A DNA stretch of 64,000 nt, taken from positions 86,222,756 through 86,286,755 of the forward strand of contig CM060731.1 in assembly GCA_030704615.1 (NCBI GenBank), read 5' to 3'. Made by a program: the position numbers and the translations under genes. Origin of the DNA: Takakia lepidozioides. Taxonomy: Eukaryota > Streptophyta > Takakiopsida > Takakiales > Takakiaceae. Positions 39,704 to 49,877 of this stretch are shown here, piece after piece (within the stretch, counting starts at the first letter, position 1; every line of letters starts with the position of its first letter). Below the pieces are notes generated by a model. The model saw nothing but the letters and a program-made list of their open reading frames with translations, did not search any database and was not told the DNA's origin.

Positions 39704-41017
39704 TGAGGATATTGTCTGAGAAGAATGGGAATTTTTGGCTCATGTCACGGAGGTCGTGAGTAGGGTCGGAGAGGTGGTCGCCTAAGATTTTATGGGCATG
39801 TCCGGGAGTTGATTGGAGGAGTTGAAGTGATTCGTGTAGCTCGGATAGGTAGTGAGGGGTGCTATATAGTTGTGGGGATGTGCTGGGAGTTGTTGAAGTT
39901 TGTGTAGAAGTGTTTGGACTTGTGAGTCCGTGTGGGTCCTGAAGTAGTCATCACATATTGTGGGTAGTGGGGAGATGGTAATAATTAAGGAGAATAAAAT
40001 GTGTAGCGGTGGGTATTGGGTAAGTTGTCAAACCGCTTGTGTGAGGGCGGGGTAGTCACATGTGGGGAGGCCAAATGTGGAGCTATTGGGTATTTAGTTG
40101 TGGGTTGGACGGAGGATGAGGTGATAGCGGGCAAAAAGTGGTTGTATAAGTGTTGATAGGCTGGTTTGAGTGAGACAGTGTTGGGTTGAAAGTATAGCGC
40201 ATATTTATCTTGGGGGTCGGTAGGGAGGTCATTAATATTGTTGATGGTATTTGGGGCGGGGTTTGGATGGATGTCACCACATCTCATAAGTATGAGTAGT
40301 GCGCATGTTAGAGTGAATTTGGTGTGGTGTGATGGGGGGTGATGGAGGGAGTGCTTGGATGCCAGGATTGTAGTTGATACCGACCATGAGGGCAGTGTGT
40401 TAGGAGGTAGCTTTGGGAGTGTGTGTTTATGTAGTTAGGAGTGTCAGGAGAATGTATAGGGGGTTTATCGGGGCTTGGTAAATCTGTATGGATGGTAACG
40501 CTTATAATCGTGGAACTGGTGGCGGCAAGGTGCGATGGTGCACGGAAGGGTATTGTGTCTGTGGTTAAGGAGTTAAAGTGTGTTTGGTATGTAGGAGTGG
40601 GATCCTGGTGGGTGAGGCAGGTGCGCAGGCAGTGGGTGATAAGGGGGAGGGGTGGCTGGGTTGGATAAAGAATTGCGGGGGTATGAGTGTGTGGGGGCTG
40701 GGGTGAAAAGTGTGAGGAGTGGAGCCGGATGGATGAGAATCCGTTGGGGATATTGTCATGGATGAATGAGAGTGTGGGTGCACGGATGAGGTATCGGTTA
40801 TGGGTGGCGGGGGGGCAATAGGGGGAGATTGAATTGATTTGGGTGGGGTTCGTGACAGGGGGCGGGTGCAGACACGTGGAGGGGGCGGTGGGACGTAGCA
40901 GTCGGGGTACGATCGTGTGGGAGTGTCGAGAGTGGCTGTAGATGCATATATTGGTACACTTTTCTTTTCAGATCGTTTTTGATCATAAGACAAGCGGTTT
41001 CGGCATTGTATTGCCAA

Positions 41018-41690
41018 AACATGTTAGTTTGTTAGTTGTCTGGAAATCATTGGTAAAGCATGTAGGAAATTAGATAGTGTCTGCGATGACCATGGAGTGG
41101 AACTCTGGCGTCAAGATGACCGTAGGAAGCTGCATCGATAGCAGATTAGGCTGCCAATTCGGTACCAGAAACGGCAAGTTAATCCTGTTCAAACAATACA
41201 AGACGACTGTTCCAGTCCCAGATTGCGATCTCTATTTTCTCCCGCCTTTCAAGTCTAGTAGGAACACATGGCGAGGAGCTTGGCAATTGGTGGAAGCGAC
41301 ATGTACAGCGATAAAATATCGCAACAAAGCAATTGGCCGCATCGGAATGACAGCAGGTCAGGACGACTTTCAAACGGCAAAGCGTGGACTTGTTAGCGGT
41401 GCGGGACAACTGGAGGGGACTCCGGACAACCTATGACTCAGTGGCAGGGTCAAAGACCCAAGAGCCATCACCAGGGATTTGATTTCCAAAAATACCACAA
41501 AATCTGTGTGTAGCGAAAATACGACGAATGGCGAGAAGTGCAACTTTTTACCACCGATGGAGCTGAGAATTTACAGGCTGATACAAGGTATATAATTGTA
41601 GTTTTTCACCAAGTTTGGTAATTTATGGAGCTGATTAGCAGCAGGGCCAGATTATTGAGTCGACGGCACTCACGGGGCCTATTATTTGCA
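41018..41690 (+). other. Short ORF of unknown nature
   Basis: ORF 41077-41436 (119 codons from its first ATG) is the only open stretch. It has no motif I recognise, and flanking sequence to 41690 shows no coding signal. Confidence 0.3.
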
Positions 41691-41699
41691 TTTCTACTT

Positions 41700-42060
41700 C
41701 TTGGATGGATGAAAAATCCTGGAATTCGCCTTGAGGAGCTGTATGGATGAAATGAAAACTCGCGCCAACTGGTCATCTAATTGGATGGATGAAAAGACAG
41801 CTTTCATTTGCCTCTAAGACTTTTCATCCATGTTGAATATTATATTATATATCTTCCAAGGAAACAATAGTTTAATGAATATTTTCCATTAGTTTATTAG
41901 GCTCAAAAACAGTATAAAAGAAGGGCAAGGCTTCTCTTGTTCTTCATCTAGTTCTTCTCTTGCTTAGTTTCCTCTTGTTGTAGTGTTGTTAGTTTGAGGC
42001 TTGAGGAGGCTAGATCCTAGGGAGTGGAGCTTGAAGCTCCCTAGTTAGGTAAAATTCTTG
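41700..42060 (+). mobile_element. LTR-like fragment with TATA box
   Basis: A GGATGAA-rich stretch (41700-41830) is followed by AGTATAAAAG (TATA box near 41913) and then a T/G-rich leader (CTTCTCTTGTTCTTC onward), the U3-R-U5 pattern of an LTR. No partner LTR or primer site is visible nearby, so it may be a solo or broken LTR. Confidence 0.45.
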
Positions 42061-42299
42061 TGAGTTAAGGCAAGTGGCCTAGCTTGTGGGCCTTTGAGCC
42101 ATTTCATTTATGAAGGAAGAGGGCCATTTCATGTAGAGGAAAGTGACTTGAGGACGAGTAGGAGGGGCTGGTGTGGACTTATGGACGAGAGCCCAAGTGG
42201 AGGCCGCATAGAGTACCATTACTTGAGTCGATAGAGCATCCCAAGCACTCTCGCATTGAAAGGTTGATCCTATCTTACCATTCACCATTTATGTATGTG

Positions 42300-43194
42300 A
42301 TTCATTTATTTATAGTGCTGCACCCAAGCCACGCATCACTACACAGCAAAATACCCAACCTTCGTACGTTACCCCATACACAATTACCCATCCCCCCAAA
42401 CCACATCTTGCGCCACACACCCATATTAAGCCCTTTGTGCAACCGCTAACTCTACCAACCCACTCCCAACCCTCCCTCATATGCGCACCCACACGCAACA
42501 TCATCACCATTGTGCACCACAGTAGCCCAAACCACACCACAATGACTTTATTCCACTCTAACTAACTGGACATCCCTTGACGATATCGTCCACCGCACAC
42601 TACCTACATATGGGAAAGCACTCCGTGCCTATGCCACCAAAACCCAACATATGGATAGTCTCTCTACATGCTACAAAATTACTTGCCCGCCGCTGGCAAG
42701 ACAGGGCCATCACGAACATACACAGTGTCAGTAACACGCCCTCTACCGCACACCTAGTGTAACTGCATTTTCCCACGCCAGTCGCCCCCACAACCTACAC
42801 CCCCCCCCCCCCCCACCCAACATCCATCCACCCATTACCCCCACATGACATTAACATATCTACGCATATCCTTCATATGGCTCCGAGCACTCTACTCTAA
42901 CTCAAGCAGTAAAGGGCAAGGCCGCCCACAACATTCAACATAACGCACCCCCCAACACCACACCCTCTCTGTACAATATTTTTACACCAGACCAGTATCA
43001 CCCACCATACCCACAGCTGTCTATAAGGCACAGTCCCCAAGACCGCCACCCTAACAGGCCATGGAACATTACAAGAACCCCCCCAAAAGCACTATTATGC
43101 CACCTCCCCCCTTTAACACACCCCCCCTCAACTTAACTACCTTGTTTAATGCATCCTCCCAAATAGCCCTCTCTCACTTCCTCTCCCTATCACA

Positions 43195-43231
<37 letters not shown>

Positions 43232-43620
43232 CACCACATCCCTAGTGCAATCTGTCAGCCCATGGTGCCCAGATGCCCAAACTTTTGATGACTATCCAAC
43301 ATCACCTTACACCAAAACTAAAACCCATTATGCCCCACCACTCCCCGATCTCACTCAGCCGCCATCCTAGTATAAACAGATAATGGCCATCTTCAAAGCG
43401 CTGCATTTCCCCAGCCGCCAGCCCCCCTGGCTCTCGCCACCATTGCAGAAACGCACACACCAATCGCCATAGCAAACCCCCTTCCCATAGTCCCACCCCC
43501 CCCATAATTGCTCTCGTCACTGCCACAGCTCCACGCCCACCACCCACTGCTCATACCCACCCCGCATTAGCTCTCATCATCTCTCTCCTCCCTCTTCGTT
43601 TATCCCAGTCAACATCCTCA
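42300..43620 (+). pseudogene. Degenerate A/C-rich LINE fragment
   Basis: Same strong A/C bias and short proline/histidine/threonine-rich frames as the LINE at 38623-41017, in the opposite orientation. No open domain remains. A 33-C run lies at 43197-43229. Confidence 0.5.
43197..43229. repeat. Homopolymer of 33 C
   Basis: Uninterrupted C run inside a LINE-like fragment, the complement of the G run at 39542-39578 in both base and coding context (polyproline). Confidence 0.95.
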
Positions 43621-43625
43621 TACGT

Positions 43626-43874
43626 ATGTCTAGCTCCAAGGTGTGCGGAATTCAAAAACGAGCAGGCAATATTCAAAAACAGCCTAGATCTACCAGCATC
43701 ACTACCCGAAGTAGGAAATCTCGTGAACTCCCACCCTCCACCCTCAAATCAACCTCGAAGCAACAGCAAATGGCGGACGACGAGGAGATGGAACGGACTC
43801 CCACGGGAGCGACGGACGCCAACGACATGCACTCCTTCGACGCGCTCTTCTTTGCTGCCAAAGAGGCCTACTAG
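43626..43874 (+). CDS. Small ORF, unknown, possible exon fragment
   Basis: 82 codons, rich in S, K, R, T, with a basic N-terminal half (TTRSRKSRELPPS) and an acidic C-terminal half (MADDEEMERTP). No family recognised. A satellite-like fragment follows at 43919-43960. Confidence 0.3.
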   Translation: MSSSKVCGIQKRAGNIQKQPRSTSITTRSRKSRELPPSTLKSTSKQQQMADDEEMERTPTGATDANDMHSFDALFFAAKEAY

Positions 43875-43918
43875 ACCCGGTCTACACAAAGCCCACCAAA
43901 GATCGTCACTCCAACCAT

Positions 43919-43960
43919 CATGAAGGATCTTTAAAAAACTCATGTCAGATCTGCTCTGAG
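43919..43960 (+). repeat. Satellite-monomer fragment
   Basis: About 40 bp matching the 442-bp monomer near 300-340 (GAAGGATCTTTAAAAA then CTCATG), same orientation. An isolated copy far from the array. Confidence 0.7.
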
Positions 43961-44135
43961 AGGCGGCGTTCACAAGAGCCTTAAACACTCCAGGGATCGG
44001 CAGCTCACGGCATCTACAGCACGAGCACCATCACCACCTCCATGCCGCCATCGTGCGCATTCCCGTAGCGCAAAAGAAAGAAACTAGGTTGCACATGGCC
44101 TTACCCTGTCAGGCTTCGTCATTCATCCATTGACT

Positions 44136-44375
44136 GGATGAAAAACATCCACCATTGCCTTGAACCCGACGGACGCGGTCCGTTTCCCATCCAGGGTAGA
44201 TGAAAAAAATCGGGCACTCACAATCATCCATATCTGCCTTGAACCCGACGGACAGAGTCCGTTTCTCATCCAGGGTAGATGAAAAAAATCGGGCACTCAT
44301 AATTATCCACAGCTTTCTTGAACCCAACGGACAGACTCCGTTTCTCATCCAGGGTGGATGAAAAAGATCGGGCAT
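44136..44375. repeat. 79-bp tandem repeat, about three copies
   Basis: The landmark CTTGAACCC recurs at 44159, 44238 and 44317, a constant 79-bp period. Each unit holds GACGGAC-CCGTTTC-TCATCCAGGGT and GATGAAAAA. Copies differ by several substitutions. Adjacent to the foldback element. Confidence 0.9.
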
Positions 44376-44613
44376 TCATACTGGGCTTATAAAGTATCCG
44401 TCTATAACATAGGCCGGAGGAAATCACGACGAAGTTCATCTGGTTTTCCCTGCAACCCAGGTTGTAAGCACATAACAAAAATATATGGAAGTCGGGATAA
44501 CAATTCCATAGACCCAGTATACAGAGGGAGAGAGGCAACTGCTCAGTCCCACCCCCCCCTCCAACCACCCCTTTTTTTTTTTTTTTTCCCCCCTCGTCTC
44601 TCCCTCTCTCTCC

Positions 44614-47600
44614 CTCCCTCCATGGATCTGGCTGGTTCATTTAAAACTTGATAGTTTAAGACCAGTGGTATGTTACCTAACCCCTAATTAACCTTCTTGA
44701 GATTTTTCATCCATATTGGATGATTTCTGGTTACTTTGTGGATGGATTTCGCTGATGGGTAATTAACTATGTGAATAAGTTCATCCATAAAGGATGAACT
44801 TTCTACTTTGCGGATGAAATCATCAGTCGGTTGATCTACCTTTGGCAGAATTCATCCATACTGGATGTATTTTTTGGATGAAATCCGTTACTAGGTGTTT
44901 AACCACTTACTTCTGTTTAGCCGCACCGGATGAATTTCTTTACTTGACGGATGATGTCATTTACTTATGGCAGAATTCATCCAGACCGGATGAATTTCTA
45001 TTTTTTGGATGAAATCCTTTGCTGGAAAATTAACCATCCGCCTTAGTTCATCCATACCGGATGAACTTTTTACTTCTTGGATGAAGGCAACAGATGGTGG
45101 ATTTTTCATTTATCAAAATTCATCCATACCGGATGATTTACTTGTAGGATGAAGTTCGAGTTTGGTTAATTTCGGTTATTTACATTACCCGGATTTGTGG
45201 TATAAGGTCGTGATGTTTTTATCCTAATGAAGCCATCTTATTGAAGCCATCGCATGGATGAAATCGCGGGAAATTGCACTTCATCTCTTCCTTGCCCTAA
45301 CCCTCTGCACGACGATCGTGCTTAAGGGATGGCGGGAGGTGAGAGATGGTGGCGGGGGGCGCATGGAGCTCGATTCAGGCGCCCTTGAATGCTATGGAGC
45401 TGCTAAGGCCTTTAGGTGTTCTGGCAAGATTCAGTACCTTCTTCCCCTCTTGGGGTGCGCAATGACGGCAGTACCTGCAATTTCCCTGTGGCGGTTGTCT
45501 CTAATGCTTGGCGGGTGATCTACCTATGTTGTGGTTGCTTGTTGTGACCTTTATTGATCGTTAAGATACAAGCGGCACATCTTAAGGCCTCAGGGAAGTG
45601 TCTGAACTCTTTAAGTTTGGGCGATTCACTTTCTTTGTGCATGCTTTGTACTTCTTGTTCTGCATTATTGTTTGCACGTCTTGAGAGCTATGGCGTAGGC
45701 CTCTCTTCCACAAGCCATCAAGGTATTGGCTTGCATATGCTATGTTTCCTTTCTGCCCCTGCTTTGTAATGCATGTTGTACAGCGATAACAAGCGTGAGA
45801 CCTGTGATTCACCTGGGGTTCCACATCGTCTCTAACTTAACTGTTTTTTATTGCATGTGATGGGACTAACATGGATTTTAAAGCTTGAAGTTGATTGGAA
45901 TCGAGTTGAAGAAGTGACGCCATCTGTATCTTTGGGGGAGAACAATCCTTTCTTCCTCTTTCCTTTGATCTTGATGGCTCCTATGTTTAACTTAGTATGG
46001 TGGACAATCAATCATTAGGGTGACTATCTCTTGTTCCCTGTGGCATACGGATGTGACAATGGAGCAATGATATGACAAGCTGATGGCTTTAAAGAGATCT
46101 GGTAACATGCTACAATGTAGGGCAGACATGTTTTCATGACCAGACAGTGTTCTTGAATGTACAAGCATTGGACACTTAGCCTCTTTTAGAAGCTGGCTAC
46201 TTTAGGACACTTGATGCCATGCCAAACTGATATGGATGGATCTTTTGTGGCCAAATCTGGTCCTTGGTTATATGCCCTTGAATGTTTACCTATTTTCCAA
46301 AATGGTAAGACATTGGTAGATGTGAAGAGAATGATCCAGGCCTTGTATTCAAGTTGCTTTAGGATAAATGATACCAAAATAACCTGCAGGCCTGATGGGA
46401 TGAGCAATTCAGATTCTTTGTGTTTCCTATGGATGATTGCCTGGCATGTAAATCTGATTACAGCCTGTTATGGTAATGATTTCCCTACCCTAGACATAGA
46501 ACTTGGTCTTGGGGAATGGAATAAGATTGGGGAATATTACTCTACCCTGTCATTGAACTTACACACCAGCCCTAGATCTAAACAGATCATGGGGCAAAAA
46601 ACTTGGTGTCAATAAGTGACTTGATGTGCAAAATAGGGCAGCTGATTATACCCTATTGTATAAGCTGCCAAATATCAGTCTGTAATCCTACTTTGGTGAT
46701 GTTCTTTATGCAAAGAAATGCTCTTATTTTGTTCTTAAGCCTTCTATGTGATCATAAATGGCTTCTTTAAGACAAACAGACATTCCCAGCCATGAACAGT
46801 GATCAATGGTTCTTTATTTGGACATGGATACTTACTGCTCAGTCATTTTGGTATGGAATGATACAAAGAACCCAAAACTATACTAGTTTTTGGGCCAACA
46901 ATAAATTAGGATGGTTGGTTATGCCTTGGTATGTAAGCTGACCAAAAAATACATACTGAATGACATGGCATGTCATGAATGGCACTTTTTAGCATGTTGA
47001 ACAAAGGTTTCCTGCTATGAACAGTGGTAATTGAGTCTCTAATTTTCCCCACCCCCCACCCAGAGATTTCATTGACTTTGAAGTCTGGGATTTGTCATAA
47101 AGCTGACTTGTGAATGAAGAATGGTTGATAATGCCTTGTTATGAGGCTGATTTTGTCGTTAATTTTACAATGACCTTGTCATGTCTTTGTCCATGTCTCG
47201 ACAAGACATAATTTTTTTCCCTCATCTCTCCCTCTGTCCCATCAGGATGTGAAGAGAGAGGGAGAGAGAGGGAGGCAGCTGCAGTCCCCCCCACCTTCAT
47301 TTTTCATTTTTTTTTCCCACATCTCTCTCCCTCTCTTTTCCCTCATCTCTCCCTCTATCCCATCAGGATGTGGAGAGAGAGGAGAGATGAGGGAAAAAAA
47401 AAAAAAAAAAAGGTGGGGGGGGGGGGGGTGACTGAGCAGCACCTGCTTAGTCACTCCCCCCACACATTTTATTTTTATTTTTATTTTTTTTTTTCCTCAT
47501 CTCTCTCCTTCTCTCCCTCTCTCCCTCTCTCCATCTGTCCCTCTCTCTCCCTCTGTCCCATCAGGATGTGGAGAGAGAGAAGATCTTATGTCTTGTCAGG

Positions 47601-48440
47601 ACACAGACAAGACTTGACTAGGTTAATGCCAGATTAATGACAAATCAGCCTCATAACAAGGCATTATCAACCATTCTTCATTCACAAGTCAGCTTTATGA
47701 CAAACCCCAGACTTCAAAGTCAATAAAATCTCTGGGTGGGGGGGTGGGAAAATTTAGAGACTCATTTACCATTGTTCATAGAAGGAAACACTTGTTCAGC
47801 ATGCTAAAAAATGCCATTCATGATGTTGCAGTCTGTATTTTTTTGGCCAGCTTACACACTAGGCATAACCAACCATCATATTTTATTGTTGGCCCAAAAC
47901 CTGGTTTAGTTTTGGGTTCTTTGTATCATTTCATACTAAGGTGACTGAGCAGCAAGTATCCATGTCCAAATAAGGAACCATTGATCATTGTTCATAGCTA
48001 GAAATGTCTGTTCAGCTTAAAGAAGCTATTTATGATCACATAGAAGGCTTAAGAACAAAGTAGAAGCATTTATTTGCATAAAAAACATCACCAAAGGAAG
48101 GTTACAGACCATTTTTTGGCAGCTTATACACCTGGGTATAACCAGCTGCCCTATTTTACACATCAGGTCAAGTTCTGACATCATGTTTTTTTTGCCCCAT
48201 GATCTGTTTTAGATCTGGGGCTGGTGTGTAAATGCAATGACAGGGCAGAAAAGTGTTCCCACATCCTATTTCATGCCCCAAGACCAAGTTCTATGTGTGG
48301 GGCAGGGATATCATTACCATAACAGGCTGTAATCAGATTTACATGCCATGCAATCATTCATAAAAAAACACAGAGGGTCTGAATTGCTCATTCCATCAGG
48401 CCAGCAGGCTGCCTTGGTATCATTTATCCTGAAGCAACCT
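44614..48440. mobile_element. Foldback element, left arm, loop and part of right arm
   Basis: Sequence from 44614 to about 47400 returns in inverted orientation as 47460-48440 and then 62341-63965. The arms are about 2.7 kb each, with a loop near 47400-47460 of A, G, CT and T runs. The arm order is interrupted only by the retroelement at 48441-62340. Ends are CTCCCTCCATGGATCTGGCT at 44614 and its complement ending at 63965. Subterminal regions are rows of TTCATCC-spacer-GGATGAA palindromes. Arms are diverged, with many substitutions and small indels, so the element is old. No transposase recognised. Confidence 0.85.
46211..46615 (+). other. 134-codon ORF in the foldback left arm
   Basis: The frame (DMDGSFVAKSGPWLYALECL onward) has a counterpart in the right arm (62296-62514 on minus; DMAGSSLAQYGPWLDALG) at the inverted position, alignable at protein level over about 50 residues. 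No recognisable domain. It may be an exon of a former transposase or an accident of shared ancestry. Confidence 0.3.
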
Positions 48441-48524
48441 TGTCATGCGCATACACCTCGCTACACAACTACATCGTTGTCCAACCACACAACATATACA
48501 TACACACAAATCAGTTTGCCACAA
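48441..48524. repeat. Terminal direct repeat U, copy 1
   Basis: TGTCATGCGCATACACCTCG onward, ending GCCACA; it recurs at 48796-48866 with small indels. The two copies flank the 269-bp repeat. TG and CA ends suggest an LTR part. Confidence 0.85.
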
Positions 48525-48793
48525 TGATTAATAAAAACTAGCCACCATCACTCATGCATTACGAGTCAAGCCAAGCATACCCCAAAAACTATGGGAAATC
48601 TGCACTACGCGCGCCATAGCCGACGCGGGAGGCTCAACTCGAGAGAGATGAGCCTCCCGTGAAGATAAGCCACGCCCAAGGGCCAACAAATATCTTGACC
48701 CCTGGGTTGACACTTGGATCAAGCCCAAGTGTCATATATAAAAACTAGTTATTTATTGGCTAGTTTCACACTACTAGTAAACTTTACTTGACA
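48525..48793. repeat. Terminal repeat X, left copy (LTR-like)
   Basis: 269 bp from TGATTAATAAAAACTAGCC to TTGACA, a near-identical match to 62073-62340 at the far end in direct orientation, so it is probably an LTR or most of one. It has a TATATAAAAA box (48735) on plus and a perfect 10-bp hairpin (GGGAGGCTCA...TGAGCCTCCC, 48629-48660) that is broken in the right copy. Confidence 0.85.
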
Positions 48794-48795
48794 GC

Positions 48796-48866
48796 TGTCA
48801 TGCGCATACACCTCGCTACACAACTACATCGCTGTCCAAACCATACACACAAATCAGTCTGCCACA
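48796..48866. repeat. Terminal direct repeat U, copy 2
   Basis: Second copy of the U repeat, next to the candidate polypurine tract at 48871-48877 (minus). No U copy is found near the right end of the element. Confidence 0.8.
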
Positions 48867-49214
48867 ATTGCCCCCCTAGCTGGTGGTTAGGTCCCTCTAA
48901 CTCCAGATAGCTACAAGAGGTAATAGCCACAGCCTCACTAAGTCCTCTATCACTATCCCTATTGTACTCAAACTCTATAGACCAAGAGGCCGGGTATAAG
49001 AGTAGCCCCATCGTTATTCGCCGTCTTGCAATCTGTGAACTTGAGCCAGAGATCTCGTGTATTGGTCCCATAGTAGCTTGGCCTTGTGGTTCTTGTTAGT
49101 CTCACGTGGTTGTATCCATTGCTACTATTAAATGCAGCGTGGACACAACCAATCCCCATCAGGAACCATATCAAGAGGTGGCGTCAAGCATCCCATGTGC
49201 CAACCTCTTGAGCA

Positions 49215-49797
49215 TCAATCGCACACCAGCATGGTGGCTGCCCCTCTGGCAGACCCACACAACATGCACCGCAACGTATCACGATGTTGTGCAATGACAA
49301 GGTTCTCGAAAGCCATGGGCATGACTTTCTTGAACAACTCTGCACGCTGATCACATGCACGTGCCCACACGTCCGGATCGTCAAGGTTGAGAACTGTAGC
49401 AGCTTCTCTATGAATGGATGCAGGCAAATCTGGCTCTCGGCCAAAGAGAAGAAAGTATGGTGGGAAGGAGGCAAGTGATGCTTGTTTGCTGAGCCTATAG
49501 CCCATGGCTAACCAAGGTAACTGAAGGTCCCAATCTCCTAGGTGTCCCTTCTGCAAGCCATACTTGCGCAAACCCTTCTTCACTGTCTGAACAACCCTCT
49601 CTACCAAGCCATTGGCCTCAGGATGATCCCGAGAAGTGGTGCGGTGGTCTACCAAGGCCTTGTCACACAACGCCTGAAACTCCCCCAAGAACTCTCTCCC
49701 TTGGTTCGTGAGTATCTCAGTTGGAGCACCGAATCAGCTAAGTACACAATCCAAGAATGCATACGCAGCTCCCTCTCCTCCAGTGACTATGGGTCCA
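49215..49797 (-). pseudogene. Ty3/gypsy integrase, C-terminal part
   Basis: The frame runs from AAYAFLDCVL through a TGA (about 49728) to FGAPTEILTNQGREFLGEF, LVDHRTTSRDHPEANGLVER and PWLAMGYRLSKQASLASFPP. The second catalytic residue of the DDE triad is Asn here (TNQGREF where TDQGREF is usual) while the Glu in GLVER is kept. The HHCC zinc domain and first Asp are missing: the sequence meets the methyltransferase ORF within about 80 bp. With a stop, a catalytic substitution and N-terminal loss, it cannot be active. Confidence 0.88.
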
Positions 49798-49877
49798 ATA
49801 TCAGGCTCCCAGTTGTCCTCTGTGACTGCAACCTTGAGTCCAGCAGGCCTAGAGGTAGAAGACGCGTCCCGTGGTTG

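Larger units (their letters stand above)
38623..41017 (-). mobile_element. 5' part of a LINE (non-LTR retrotransposon)
   Basis: A minus-strand, A/C-rich coding region. From its 5' side it has a proline/serine-rich ORF (41017-40565), a segment with GDIHPNPAPN (40287 onward; such GDIHPNPGP-like strings are common at the head of LINE ORFs) and an APE-type endonuclease (39703-38660). Reverse transcriptase is not found downstream, where the element ends or is cut at about 38620. Multiple frame breaks show it is defective. Confidence 0.75.

Noticed and set aside
39515-39719. Glycine-rich plus-strand ORFs
   Set aside because: They arise from the 37-G homopolymer opposite the LINE endonuclease ORF.
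47249-47637. ORFs in the CT/GA- and poly-A/G-rich foldback loop
   Set aside because: They are translations of low-complexity tracts.
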